Shown piece after piece: positions 1 through 6,859 of a DNA stretch of 6,868 bases. Every line of letters begins with the position of its first letter. Within the stretch, counting starts at the first letter, position 1. Made by a program: the position numbers and the translations under genes. Location: assembly GCA_016284975.1 (NCBI GenBank), contig JAEEPV010000136.1, positions 1 through 6,868 on the forward strand. Reading direction: 5' to 3'. The notes beneath the pieces were generated by a model, which saw only the letters and a list, made by a program, of their open reading frames with translations, was not told the DNA's origin and searched no databases. Source of the stretch: Solobacterium sp. (GTDB lineage Bacteria; Bacillota_I; Bacilli_A; Erysipelotrichales; Erysipelotrichaceae).

Positions 1-701
1 GGTATCCGGTAATAAATTAAAGGTTTCTACATGGATATGGGCCAGAACCGTGAAGTGTCCCAATCCTTCCTGCAAATGCGAAATACCGCTGTCATCAAGC
101 TATAATTTGGCCAAGAAAAAGGGGAGTGAAGCTTGGGTTGAACCGTATGCTGAAGGAGCAAAGATCTGTTTTCGGATACACCGGAATGATAAATCCCCTA
201 AGAATAAGCCCAAGGTAGCGCAAACGGCGGTTTTCAAGTGCCCTGTATGCGGGGAGATAACTCCGGATTCTTATATCAGGGAATATGGTGTCAAGCATAA
301 GTTTCGCAGTCAGCTCATAGCCATTGTTTCTGAAGAAGGACGAAAGAGGCTTTATGCAGAGCCAGATAAAGAACAAAAAGCGGCAGAAGCTATAAAAGCT
401 CCGAAAAGAATACCTTATGGAACCCTTCCTGACTTTCCGACACGTTTTACTCCTCCTCTCTATGGTCTTACCGATTACGCAGATCTTTTCACTAACCGTC
501 AGTTGGTGTTTATTACAACAATGATAAAACTGGCTCGGAAAGCCCAGGAAAAAGCAGAGGAAGACGCCTTGAAAAAAGGCATGATGTCTGATGGCGTTCC
601 TTTGGCTGAAGGCGGCAGAGGCGCTAAAGCCTACGCAGAGGCTATACGAACAGCCCTGGTTATGGTTCTTAGTAAGCTTCTGGATCAATACTCTAATATT
701 T

Positions 702-721
702 GCAGCTGGAATTCCAGCTGC
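702..721. repeat. Perfect 20 bp palindrome inside the methylase fragment
   Basis: The two 10-base halves (GCAGCTGGAA and TTCCAGCTGC) are exact inverted copies with no spacer. They encode part of the conserved SWNSS stretch of the methylase. No function is known. Amino-acid constraint plus chance could explain it, since W-N-S-S codons easily make such symmetry. Confidence 0.5.
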
Positions 722-1026
722 GGAGGTTCCCTGAGAAACGTATTTTCCAGAGCTGCCATGCCCATGATTTGGGATTATGCCGAGGCCAATCCTTTCCATA
801 CATCCGGCGGTAGCTTTTTAAATGGCTTGTTACGAACCTGTGAATCATTGGAAAAGTTGTCGGTTTCTTCTGCCAGTAATACAGTTCTTCGTGATGGGAC
901 ATTGCCGAATAATGTACGAGGTGCAATTTTAAGTACCGAGCTCCCGTTTTATGACAAAGCTGGCTATGCGGATCTATCAGACTTTTTCTATGTATGGCTT
1001 AAGTTCGGATTAGGCGATATCTATCC

Positions 1027-1031
1027 AGATT
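1027..1031. other. Predicted left copy of the 5 bp target-site duplication (AGATT)
   Basis: Tn7-family elements duplicate 5 bp at insertion. The five bases directly outside the TGTGT terminus are AGATT. The matching copy should lie just beyond 6868, outside this window, so this is a prediction and not an observed duplication. Confidence 0.5.
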
Positions 1032-1049
1032 TGTGTGGATACATTAAAG
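1032..1049 (+). repeat. Left terminal inverted repeat of the transposon
   Basis: It begins TGTGTGGATACATTA and matches the reverse complement of 6851-6868 at 14 of 18 positions. The 5'-TGT terminus is that of Tn7-family ends. It joins host methylase sequence at 1031/1032. Confidence 0.85.
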
Positions 1050-1067
1050 AAATATAATATGATACAT
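1041..1067 (+). repeat. Putative TnsB-binding repeat L1 (terminal)
   Basis: This 27 bp unit starts ACATTAAA and ends GATACAT, nine bases inside the left terminus. It matches the innermost left repeat (1144-1170) at 20 of 27 positions. The right end has a unit at the same nine-base offset, as expected for the terminal TnsB site. Confidence 0.7.
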
Positions 1068-1090
1068 CAAAATGCTATAATCACATCAGT
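1064..1090 (+). repeat. Weak putative TnsB-binding repeat, overlapping L1
   Basis: It starts ACATCAAAA with a central TATA and matches the 1144-1170 unit at about 16 of 27 positions. It begins 23 bp after L1, sharing four bases (ACAT), the same overlap seen at the right end. The downstream half is poorly conserved. Confidence 0.3.
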
Positions 1091-1109
1091 GCAATATAAA
1101 ACACATATT
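1083..1109 (+). repeat. Putative TnsB-binding repeat L2
   Basis: Its first 17 bases (ACATCAGTGCAATATAA) match those of the terminal right-end unit (6833-6859, reverse strand) at 15 of 17 positions. The second half is weak. It is not on the 23 bp phase of L1. Confidence 0.5.
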
Positions 1110-1120
1110 TCAGAACATTT

Positions 1121-1147
1121 TCATTAAAAGTGCATACTGTATCACAT
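1121..1147 (+). repeat. Weak putative TnsB-binding repeat overlapping the innermost left unit
   Basis: It starts TCATTAAAA and ends CACAT, with about 16 of 27 matches to the 1144-1170 unit. It precedes that unit by exactly 23 bp and shares its four-base ACAT. Confidence 0.4.
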
Positions 1148-1170
1148 TAAAACATTATAGCAAAATACAT
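1144..1170 (+). repeat. Putative TnsB-binding repeat L3 (innermost left)
   Basis: It starts ACATTAAAACA and ends AAAATACAT. It matches the reverse complement of 6810-6836 at 23 of 27 positions, the strongest left-right repeat pair in the window. It covers the -35 region of the likely tnsA promoter, so TnsB bound here could reduce transcription of its own operon. Confidence 0.75.
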
Positions 1171-1175
1171 AAAAT

Positions 1176-1184
1176 TGATATAAT
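1176..1184 (+). promoter_or_regulatory. Likely tns operon promoter (extended -10)
   Basis: TGATATAAT gives a perfect TATAAT (1179-1184) with the extended TGn element, about 33 bp upstream of the tnsA start. No good -35 hexamer is seen 17 bp upstream, which an extended -10 can tolerate. The -35 zone lies inside repeat L3. A second extended -10 (TGCTATAAT, ending at 1081) lies further up in the end. Confidence 0.5.
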
Positions 1185-1206
1185 ACCTCTATACGTTCAC
1201 TCGGAT

Positions 1207-1211
1207 GGAGG
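1207..1211 (+). promoter_or_regulatory. Shine-Dalgarno site of tnsA
   Basis: GGAGG lies six bases before the ATG at 1218. This supports that start as the first codon of the operon. Confidence 0.75.
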
Positions 1212-1217
1212 TGTGTC

Positions 1218-2066
1218 ATGTCTAAGCCACGAAGCAAATGGAACGGCGAGCTTTTTCACAAGTGGATCCGGGAAGGCCGCGGCCAGGGGGTTCTCAAAGA
1301 ATACATTCCCTTCATTCAGATTCATGACATCCCTTCTCTTGGCATATGCAGCCGGATCATAAGCTTTACCGTAGGGAGATTGCATCATCTGCTCTCAAGG
1401 AACGAACTGGCCGTTTTCTATATTCTGGATTTTGATGAAGATATCATTGATATCCGCGAACAGATTCCTCTTCTTGATCCTGACGATATTCACGATCTGA
1501 CCAGGATTGTTAAAATGGCTGAAGAAATCGGAATCAAATACCCGAGAGATCCTAAAAGCAAGTACCCGTATGTAATGACCACCGATTTTCTGGTTACAAG
1601 AAAAGACGGCATTCAAAAGGCTTTCAGCATCAAGGAATCCAAGGCCTTCGAACATAAAAGAACCCGGGAACTCCAGGAGTTCGAACGCAGGTACTGGAAA
1701 TGGCGGGGAATTCCCTGGCAAATAGTTACGGAGCTCGAAATCAACTATGACCGGGCCCGAAATATTCAGTGGATATACAGCGCGCTGGATATCGACAGCA
1801 TTTTTCCTGATGCGGATCTTCGGAAGGAGGTCATGGAATATGAAGTCCGGCTGTACGAAAACACCGAATATTCCATACTGAAAATTGCGAAAGAGGCTGA
1901 ACAGCGCTTTAATCTTGCAGGCGGCTTCGGACTTACCGCCTTTCAGCGGCTTTTGTTTGAGAAAAAGCTTCGTTTCCCGCTGGATGAACCTCTGGATTTG
2001 ATGTCTCCGAGACTGTACAAAAACAATAAGGGAGGCATGGTTTCATGTTTGGAAATCTTTCAGTAA
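1218..2066 (+). CDS. tnsA: TnsA, Tn7-like transposase endonuclease subunit
   Basis: TnsA is the half of the heteromeric transposase that nicks the 5' strand at each transposon end, allowing full excision. This 282-residue protein is close in length to E. coli TnsA (about 273). The N-terminal nuclease domain shows the family sequences RGQG (21-24), IREQIPLL (79-86) and TTDFLV (121-126), then ERRYW (156-160) with IPWQIVTELEIN (165-176). By alignment from memory the catalytic residues are E63, D123 and K139. The Gln that precedes the Lys by two in E. coli TnsA is Ser137 here. The C-terminal third (from about 180) corresponds to the domain that contacts TnsC and DNA. It is the first gene of the operon and overlaps tnsB by 22 bp, so translation is probably coupled. 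The reading frame is intact, with no sign of decay. Confidence 0.95.
   Translation: MSKPRSKWNGELFHKWIREGRGQGVLKEYIPFIQIHDIPSLGICSRIISFTVGRLHHLLSRNELAVFYILDFDEDIIDIREQIPLLDPDDIHDLTRIVKMAEEIGIKYPRDPKSKYPYVMTTDFLVTRKDGIQKAFSIKESKAFEHKRTRELQEFERRYWKWRGIPWQIVTELEINYDRARNIQWIYSALDIDSIFPDADLRKEVMEYEVRLYENTEYSILKIAKEAEQRFNLAGGFGLTAFQRLLFEKKLRFPLDEPLDLMSPRLYKNNKGGMVSCLEIFQ
2030..2035 (+). promoter_or_regulatory. Shine-Dalgarno site of tnsB, inside the tnsA 3' end
   Basis: GGGAGG ends nine bases before the ATG at 2045. It decides the tnsB start and places it within tnsA. The nearer ATG at 2037 is in the tnsA frame and too close to the site. Confidence 0.7.
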
Positions 2067-4237
2067 ATCAGGTTTTGCGCAATACCGTCTCCGAAAAGGA
2101 ATACCGCATTCTGTACATCTCTGATGATCGAAAAACCGGATTCTGGATTGAACTTGATCCGAACGGAGGAATGCCTGACCAGTGCGACATTGAGGAAATC
2201 GATGCTTTGCTCATGGCAGGAGAAATGACTCAGGTCAAAGATACCTGGCTGCCTCCCCGAACCGCTTCCGAAAAAAGCCGGAACCAAAGAGATGCTCTAT
2301 GGCAGCATCTTCGGGAATGTCTGGAACGCGAACCGGCAATATTTGAAAAGAACAACAGAAAGGCTCTGCTGGAAAAGGCATCAGGAGACTGCGGCATTGC
2401 TGTTCCTAATCTTTATCCGAAGCTTAAACGCTTCTGGCGTTACGGCAAGGTAAAGGATGCGTTTCTCTATGCGGATGAAAACAAGGGAGGCAAGGGAAAA
2501 ACACGGCTCCTGAAAAAGAACAGCGGCCGGAAACCTACTGAAAGCGCCATCTGTTCCAAGGTGCTTACAGAAGATGATCTCGGCCTGTTCGAAAAATACG
2601 TCATGAAGCACTATCTGAACAGGCAGGAAAACCTGACCCTTAAAGAAGTGTATAACCTGCTTATCAGGGAGCAATATTCCGACATTGTCAGGGATGAACA
2701 CGGCGCGGAACAGGTAATTTCCCGGGGGATGAATCAGGCCCCGACCTTTCGTCAGTTTCAGTACTGGCACAGCAAATTCAAAAAAGACAATGGCAATCAG
2801 GAAACTGCTGCCCGCAAAGGACAGTCTGAATTTAATCTCAAAGAACGCGCCGTAACCGGAAAGGCGGATTTCGGCATCCTGGGGCCGGGGTCTCAGTACC
2901 AGATTGATGCGACCGTAGCTGATGTTTATCTGGTCTCGCAGTTTAACCGCAGGAACATCATCGGCCGGCCGATAGTGTATTTTGTGGTGGACACATTCAG
3001 CAGAATGGTAACCGGAATGTACATCGGGCTTGAAGGACCGTCATGGATGGGCATGGCTATGGCTCTGTACAATGCCTTTACTGACAAGGTGAACTATTGC
3101 CGCGGCTATGGCATTGAAATTACTGAAAACATGTGGCCCTGCCATCACCTGCCTCAGTCATTGCTGGGAGATCGCGGAGAATTGGAGGGGCGCAACGGCG
3201 CAAGACTGGCGGAAAAGCTGAATATCCGAGTTGACAACACGCCTCCTTATCGCGGGGATTTGAAGCCGATTGTGGAAAGGTATTTCAAAATTTCAAACGA
3301 TGCCGTTATCCATCGCCTGCCTGCCAGCGTCCGGCCGGAACTGGCTCACAGAGGCGGTCATGATTACCGTCTTGATGCCAGGCTGGATTTGCGGCAATTT
3401 ACCAGAATAATGATATTCAGCGTGCTCACTTACAACAAGACAACGCTGAAATCATTTGAACCCAGCGAAGCGATGATGAAGGCCGGAGTGGAACTGACTC
3501 CGCTTGAGCTCTGGAACTGGGGGATAAACTGCAGCGCCGGAATTCTGAGAACTGCTGATGAAGAAAGATGCCGTTATGCGCTGCTTCCGGAAGATACCTG
3601 TGATATCACCGAACGCGGAATTAAATTCCGGAAACTGTTTTACAGCTGCAGCCGGGCGGTGAAGGAGCAGTGGTTTGAAAATGCCCGCAGAAACGGCGCC
3701 TACAAAATGAAGGTATCCTACGATCCCCGGGACATGCATGCTGTGTATGTGTGGAAGGATGGTGAAAGAAAACCGGAACTTGCGGCATTGGTTGACTGGG
3801 AACAAAAATTTGACGGCAAAAGCTGCGAGGAGTGCGAGTATGAGATGGAAGTCATCAGCCAGCAGAAGACAAAGAACGCGAAGCGGGATCATGATGCCGG
3901 GCTGACACTGGATAAGTTTGTGGAAGGGGTTGCGGCGGAAGCTGCCGCCATGGCTCCCGATACGGCAGACATTCCGAAATCGGAACGGACAGCCGGAATA
4001 AACGCCAGCCGGCAGAAAGAAAAGGAAGCCATGAGATGTCAGGAAAGCTTCATAAAAGACGATGCTGACAGCAGTTCCGGAGCCGATCAGGAATCTCCTC
4101 GGGAAAGCTCGGCCGGCAATGAAGAAAAGTCATCGAATCTGCGTTCCAGTTTATTCGGCTATGACGATAACGACACCAGGGGCATGCGAAAAATGACCGA
4201 ACTGGAAAAACAGCTTTGGGGAATGTCTGATGAATGA
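2045..4237 (+). CDS. tnsB: TnsB, Tn7-like DDE transposase
   Basis: TnsB binds the terminal repeats, cuts the 3' strands and joins them to target DNA. The 730 residues compare with about 702 in E. coli TnsB. N-terminal DNA-binding domains occupy roughly 1-270. The RNase H-like core follows with D288 (QYQIDAT), D376 (LLGDRGE) and E411 (PIVERYF). The spacings of 88 and 35 residues equal those I recall for E. coli TnsB (D273, D361, E396), so the catalytic core appears intact. A beta-barrel-like region follows (about 500-600), then a Ser/Glu/Asp-rich, probably disordered linker (about 615-710). The short tail ending EKQLWGMSDE is in the place of the TnsC-contacting tail of TnsB. The start is set by its own Shine-Dalgarno within tnsA. 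Its likely DNA sites are the 27 bp repeats at both ends, so it may also repress the operon promoter, which is inference. Confidence 0.96.
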   Translation: MFGNLSVNQVLRNTVSEKEYRILYISDDRKTGFWIELDPNGGMPDQCDIEEIDALLMAGEMTQVKDTWLPPRTASEKSRNQRDALWQHLRECLEREPAIFEKNNRKALLEKASGDCGIAVPNLYPKLKRFWRYGKVKDAFLYADENKGGKGKTRLLKKNSGRKPTESAICSKVLTEDDLGLFEKYVMKHYLNRQENLTLKEVYNLLIREQYSDIVRDEHGAEQVISRGMNQAPTFRQFQYWHSKFKKDNGNQETAARKGQSEFNLKERAVTGKADFGILGPGSQYQIDATVADVYLVSQFNRRNIIGRPIVYFVVDTFSRMVTGMYIGLEGPSWMGMAMALYNAFTDKVNYCRGYGIEITENMWPCHHLPQSLLGDRGELEGRNGARLAEKLNIRVDNTPPYRGDLKPIVERYFKISNDAVIHRLPASVRPELAHRGGHDYRLDARLDLRQFTRIMIFSVLTYNKTTLKSFEPSEAMMKAGVELTPLELWNWGINCSAGILRTADEERCRYALLPEDTCDITERGIKFRKLFYSCSRAVKEQWFENARRNGAYKMKVSYDPRDMHAVYVWKDGERKPELAALVDWEQKFDGKSCEECEYEMEVISQQKTKNAKRDHDAGLTLDKFVEGVAAEAAAMAPDTADIPKSERTAGINASRQKEKEAMRCQESFIKDDADSSSGADQESPRESSAGNEEKSSNLRSSLFGYDDNDTRGMRKMTELEKQLWGMSDE

Positions 4238-4260
4238 TATTCCGGGCAATAAATAACCGC

Positions 4261-4265
4261 GGGGA
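4261..4265 (+). promoter_or_regulatory. Possible Shine-Dalgarno site of tnsC
   Basis: GGGGA lies 12 bases before the ATG at 4278, longer than usual spacing. An in-frame stop at 4254-4256 excludes any start further upstream. Translation of tnsC may therefore be weaker than that of its neighbours. Confidence 0.4.
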
Positions 4266-4277
4266 ACGGCAAAACAA

Positions 4278-5954
4278 ATGGTCAGCATAAAGGACAGCTC
4301 CATTCCGGCGGAACAGTCTCCTCTTGCAGTTCCGTCAGTGGATGCTATTTACAAGACGGATGAACTGCTGCCGGAATATATCGGAAATCCTTTGATTGAG
4401 GCGCTTCCCGGCATACTTCCGCACACCGAGGTGATAAAGTCCCTGCGGACAGAACCCAGATTTGACTGCAGCGAAAGAAATTTCTCAAAGGAAACCAGGC
4501 TGCATTGCATATCCCGCATATTCTGGCAGTTCTTTCAGCCCATGGAACAGCATATCCGAATCTGGGACTACCTGTCTGTGTGCATCAGGCAGGGGTATAT
4601 CAGAAGAAACCCGCTGAACGCAACGTCAGCTGAAATAGCGAATGAGCTGTATGCTGCCGCAATGGAAAGGCGGAAACCGAAATATGATGCGGGATACATT
4701 CCAAACTCCGTGGGATTTGCCATTATCGGAGTATCCGGAGTCGGCAAAAGCACATCTGTGGCAGCCATCCTTAAAATGTACCCCCAGGTAATTACGCACA
4801 GGTCATACAAGAACCGAAGGCTGGACAGAAAACAGATTGTGTGGCTGAAAATTGACTGTTCTCACAAGGGATCCGAGCGCGGACTTTGTCTCAGCTTTCT
4901 GGCTCATATTGACCGGCTGGCAGGCACCAATTACTACAATGCATATGAAAAAAGGGCCACGGTTGACACATTGCTGACCACAATGATGAGAGTGGCAGAG
5001 GCGTATTCCCTGGGCATTCTGTTCGTTGATGAACTGCAGCATCTCGTTTCAGGCAAGGAAACAGGCAAGCTGCTTAATTTCTTTGTTACATTGGAGAATA
5101 CCATCGGAGTTCCTGTTGTGCTGATGGGGACTCCCGGAGCATTGCCGCTGCTGCAATCGGACTTCCGGTCGGCGCGCAGGTGCTGCGCTCACGGAGATAT
5201 CTTCTGGAATCCGCTGCAATGGGATAAGTCAGTCAGGAACAGCGAATGGGAGATGTTTTTACGGCGGATGTGGCGTTACCAGTGGATTAGAAAACCCCCG
5301 GAAATCTCCCCGGAATTTATCAGTTCCATGTACGAAGAGACTCAGGGAATTGAAGCTCTTGCGGTGATTTTATTCATTCTGCTGCAAGAGGAAGCCATGA
5401 GAAATGAAACGGAAACCTTTGCCGCGAACGACGTCAGACAGACAGCTCAGAAAAATATGAAAATCGTTCAGCCTATGCTGAATGCGCTCCGTTCCGGTGA
5501 TGCCAGGAAAATTGCCCGGTACTCGGATATCATCTCCGTCTTTGTTGAGGAGTTTCGTACTCAGCATGCGGCCGGTCATGAGGCTGGCATCAGCGAAGAA
5601 AAAGCGCGGAAATCCGCTCCGTTCTCATCACAGGCAAAGATCGTATCCGACTATATGACTGAGATGGGAATCCCGCCGGAAGATGCTGAAAAGTATGCTG
5701 TCAGAGCCCTGAAAGCGAATCCCGATATGAAGCCTCTGGCCGTTTTAAGAAAAGCTGTGCTTATGTATGATAAAGACAACGGCAATTGCCAGAATGAGAA
5801 GAACCCGGCCGAAGAAAATCATCCTGAAAAAGATACGGCATCTGATATCCGAAACGCCAGCGACTACGGGGATATCAAAGAGATGCAGGCATCGGAACAG
5901 CAACGGCAGATCTGTCAGCAAGGCATGAAAAACACCGGAGAGACAGATGAATGA
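4278..5954 (+). CDS. tnsC: TnsC, AAA+ ATPase transposition regulator
   Basis: TnsC is the ATP-dependent matchmaker. It assembles on target DNA chosen by a TniQ-type protein, then recruits and activates TnsA-TnsB. Length is 558 residues, almost that of E. coli TnsC (about 555). The AAA+ core shows Walker A GVSGVGKST (151-159, with K157 and S158), Walker B ILFVDE (247-252) and a sensor-1-like VVLMGTPG (280-287). Arginines at 298-301 (RSARR) may include a finger, which is inference. The N-terminal 130 residues and the C-terminal part (about 400-558) are Tn7-type extensions used for contacts with TnsA, TnsB and TniQ/TnsD. The last 60 residues are polar and low in complexity. It starts 40 bp after tnsB and its stop overlaps the tniQ start as ATGA. 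Tn7 versions often mediate target immunity, but that cannot be judged here. Confidence 0.95.
   Translation: MVSIKDSSIPAEQSPLAVPSVDAIYKTDELLPEYIGNPLIEALPGILPHTEVIKSLRTEPRFDCSERNFSKETRLHCISRIFWQFFQPMEQHIRIWDYLSVCIRQGYIRRNPLNATSAEIANELYAAAMERRKPKYDAGYIPNSVGFAIIGVSGVGKSTSVAAILKMYPQVITHRSYKNRRLDRKQIVWLKIDCSHKGSERGLCLSFLAHIDRLAGTNYYNAYEKRATVDTLLTTMMRVAEAYSLGILFVDELQHLVSGKETGKLLNFFVTLENTIGVPVVLMGTPGALPLLQSDFRSARRCCAHGDIFWNPLQWDKSVRNSEWEMFLRRMWRYQWIRKPPEISPEFISSMYEETQGIEALAVILFILLQEEAMRNETETFAANDVRQTAQKNMKIVQPMLNALRSGDARKIARYSDIISVFVEEFRTQHAAGHEAGISEEKARKSAPFSSQAKIVSDYMTEMGIPPEDAEKYAVRALKANPDMKPLAVLRKAVLMYDKDNGNCQNEKNPAEENHPEKDTASDIRNASDYGDIKEMQASEQQRQICQQGMKNTGETDE
5937..5942 (+). promoter_or_regulatory. 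Shine-Dalgarno site of tniQ, inside tnsC
   Basis: GGAGAG ends eight bases before the ATG at 5951. Together with the ATGA stop-start overlap it supports that start and translational coupling to tnsC. Confidence 0.6.
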
Positions 5955-6787
5955 ACTCATGCCATATCGCGTGCTTTACGCCGCCGCTGCCGGATGAAAG
6001 CTGTTACAGCGTTCTTTGCCGATGTCTGGTTCGGGAATCTGTTTCTTCATTCCGGTTTGAGCTTCAGATGTTTAACCGTCAGAGGGATCTGTCAAGGCTT
6101 TTATATCAGCCATTCAGGTTTGAAGATCTCTCCCGCTGGTTTGATGATGCGGAAAGCCGTCAGCGGGAATACCTTGATCTGCACAGTGTTTTACAATACC
6201 GGTATCCCGTGCTCGCAGAGTCTGCCAGGAGACTGATAAGATACTGGCGTGACTGTCACTGTCTTGCCGTCGGCGAACTTAAGTACCTGACCAGAGCCAT
6301 CGGATTCAGCCACCTGCCAAAACAAAAGCTCTGTTACTGCAATGACTGCGTCGATAATGACAGAAAAACGTACGGAGAGACTTACTGGCACCTGTCACAC
6401 CAGTTGCCGGCAGTTGTGTTCTGTCCGATTCATGAAACCCCTATTGCTGTAAGCGATGTGCCAATCAGCAGTACCAGATATGAACTGATACCGGCCGAGT
6501 ATATTCTGAGGAAGCAAGCACAAAAAGAAGTATTATGCAGCCAATCCCCTTATGATATGAATCTCTCTCACGACTCCATGTGGATGCTGTACCACGGATT
6601 TGAAATGGACGCGGTCAAGCTCGTCATGCTGATGAGTACCCTGGGGGAAAACGACCTGACAAAAGTTCTGAAGGAAATGCAGCGTTACAGTAACAGCATC
6701 TCTGCCCTGGAATACAGCAACACTGAGCACTTCATTTTGCTCTGCAGGATAATCGGGATAAGCCCCCAGAGTCTGGTCGCAAATTGA
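5951..6787 (+). CDS. tniQ: Short TniQ-family target-selection protein
   Basis: TniQ proteins, which include Tn7 TnsD, link a target site to TnsC. This one has the usual opening FTPPLPDESCYSVLCR (9-24). A CCCH zinc finger follows: C130, C133, C158 and H161 within YCNDC and HQLPAVVFCPIH. The 2-24-2 spacing matches what I recall for E. coli TnsD. Only about 117 residues follow the finger, so the 278-residue protein lacks the long C-terminal part that TnsD (about 508 residues) uses to read attTn7. It is also shorter than TniQ of type I-F CRISPR-associated transposons (about 400). It ends in a proper stop that lies inside the right-end repeats, so the shortness does not come from the window edge. 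It is the last gene of the operon. No partner selector (TnsE, Cascade, Cas12k) is present. How it picks targets is unknown: small-domain DNA recognition, a protein partner in trans or relaxed targeting are all possible. Confidence 0.92.
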   Translation: MNSCHIACFTPPLPDESCYSVLCRCLVRESVSSFRFELQMFNRQRDLSRLLYQPFRFEDLSRWFDDAESRQREYLDLHSVLQYRYPVLAESARRLIRYWRDCHCLAVGELKYLTRAIGFSHLPKQKLCYCNDCVDNDRKTYGETYWHLSHQLPAVVFCPIHETPIAVSDVPISSTRYELIPAEYILRKQAQKEVLCSQSPYDMNLSHDSMWMLYHGFEMDAVKLVMLMSTLGENDLTKVLKEMQRYSNSISALEYSNTEHFILLCRIIGISPQSLVAN

Positions 6788-6813
6788 CAGCATCTGTTAT
6801 AATAAAGTAATGT
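6784..6813 (+). promoter_or_regulatory. Possible outward-facing promoter in the right end
   Basis: A perfect TTGACA (6784-6789) is followed after 18 bases by a poor -10 (TAATGT, 6808-6813). A perfect TATAAT with TGn (6795-6803) lies only eight bases after it, too near to pair, and another TATAAT sits at 6844-6849. Any of these could drive transcription into the flank. The TATAAT cores also belong to the repeat motif, so this is weak. Confidence 0.2.
6787..6813 (-). repeat. Putative TnsB-binding repeat R3 (innermost right)
   Basis: Read on the reverse strand it starts ACATTA and contains ATTATAAC, matching the terminal right unit at 18 of 27 positions. It shares four bases with R2 and touches the last base of the tniQ stop codon. 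The half nearest tniQ is degenerate. Confidence 0.5.
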
Positions 6814-6836
6814 ATTTTATTATTGTGTTTTAATGT
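6810..6836 (-). repeat. Putative TnsB-binding repeat R2
   Basis: On the reverse strand it starts ACATTAAAACA and ends AAAATACAT. It matches left repeat L3 (1144-1170) at 23 of 27 positions in inverted orientation. It overlaps both neighbouring units by four bases. Confidence 0.75.
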
Positions 6837-6859
6837 TATTCGTTATAATGCACTAATGT
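6833..6859 (-). repeat. Putative TnsB-binding repeat R1 (terminal right)
   Basis: On the reverse strand it starts ACATTAGTGCATTATAAC and ends AACAT. It lies nine bases inside the right terminus, the same offset as L1. It matches L3 at 20 of 27 positions and shares a 15-of-17 match with L2. Confidence 0.7.

Larger units (their letters stand above)
2..1057 (+). pseudogene. DUF1156-family DNA methylase, interrupted by transposon insertion (5' part outside window)
   Basis: This is the central part of a large putative amino-DNA methyltransferase. The frame is open from the window edge (position 2), and the family-like WARTVKCPNP runs across the GTG at 50, so 50 is not the true start. Counting from that GTG as residue 1, a zinc ribbon is visible (C3, C8, C64, C67). 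It is followed by the DLFTNRQL segment (145-152), a WNSS/RNVFSR/WDYAEANPF region (220-249) and GYADLSDFFYVWL (305-317). Whole family members are usually roughly 900 residues or more, with the DUF1156 domain and SAM-binding motif upstream of this part. Homology stops after YPD (327). The remaining codons, LCGYIKEI and the stop, are transposon-encoded except for one base. The expected DPPY catalytic loop reads ELPF (297-300), so the gene may already have been inactive. The family is known from defence islands beside DUF499 ATPases and helicases. Family call is strong from remembered motifs; exact function is inferred. Confidence 0.85.

Noticed and set aside
50..52. GTG at 50 as the methylase start codon
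   Set aside because: The frame is open upstream to the window edge and encodes the family-like WARTVKCPNP across this codon. No ribosome site precedes it.
95..799. Long antisense open frame across the methylase fragment
   Set aside because: It lies opposite a frame with clear DUF1156 motifs, shows no family motif of its own and has no convincing ribosome site.
1058..1217. Possible CRISPR array or small RNA in the repeat-rich AT-rich gap
   Set aside because: The repeats are degenerate and overlap each other. They recur inverted at the far end, which fits transposase-binding sites and not repeat-spacer units. No stable hairpin was seen by eye.
3452..3892. 146-codon antisense frame opposite tnsB
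   Set aside because: It is opposite intact TnsB coding sequence and its translation shows no recognisable motif.
4241..4266. Imperfect hairpin between tnsB and tnsC that could hide the tnsC ribosome site
   Set aside because: The TTCCGGGC/GCGGGGAA pairing has two mismatches in the middle of an eight-base stem, too weak to call a regulator or terminator.
5994..6236. 80-codon open frame overlapping tniQ on the same strand
   Set aside because: It is out of frame within the conserved TniQ N-terminus and shows no motif. It is a shadow frame.
5951..6787. TniQ as a window-truncated TnsD
   Set aside because: The frame ends with TGA at 6785-6787, followed by transposon-end repeats, so the short length is real in this sequence.
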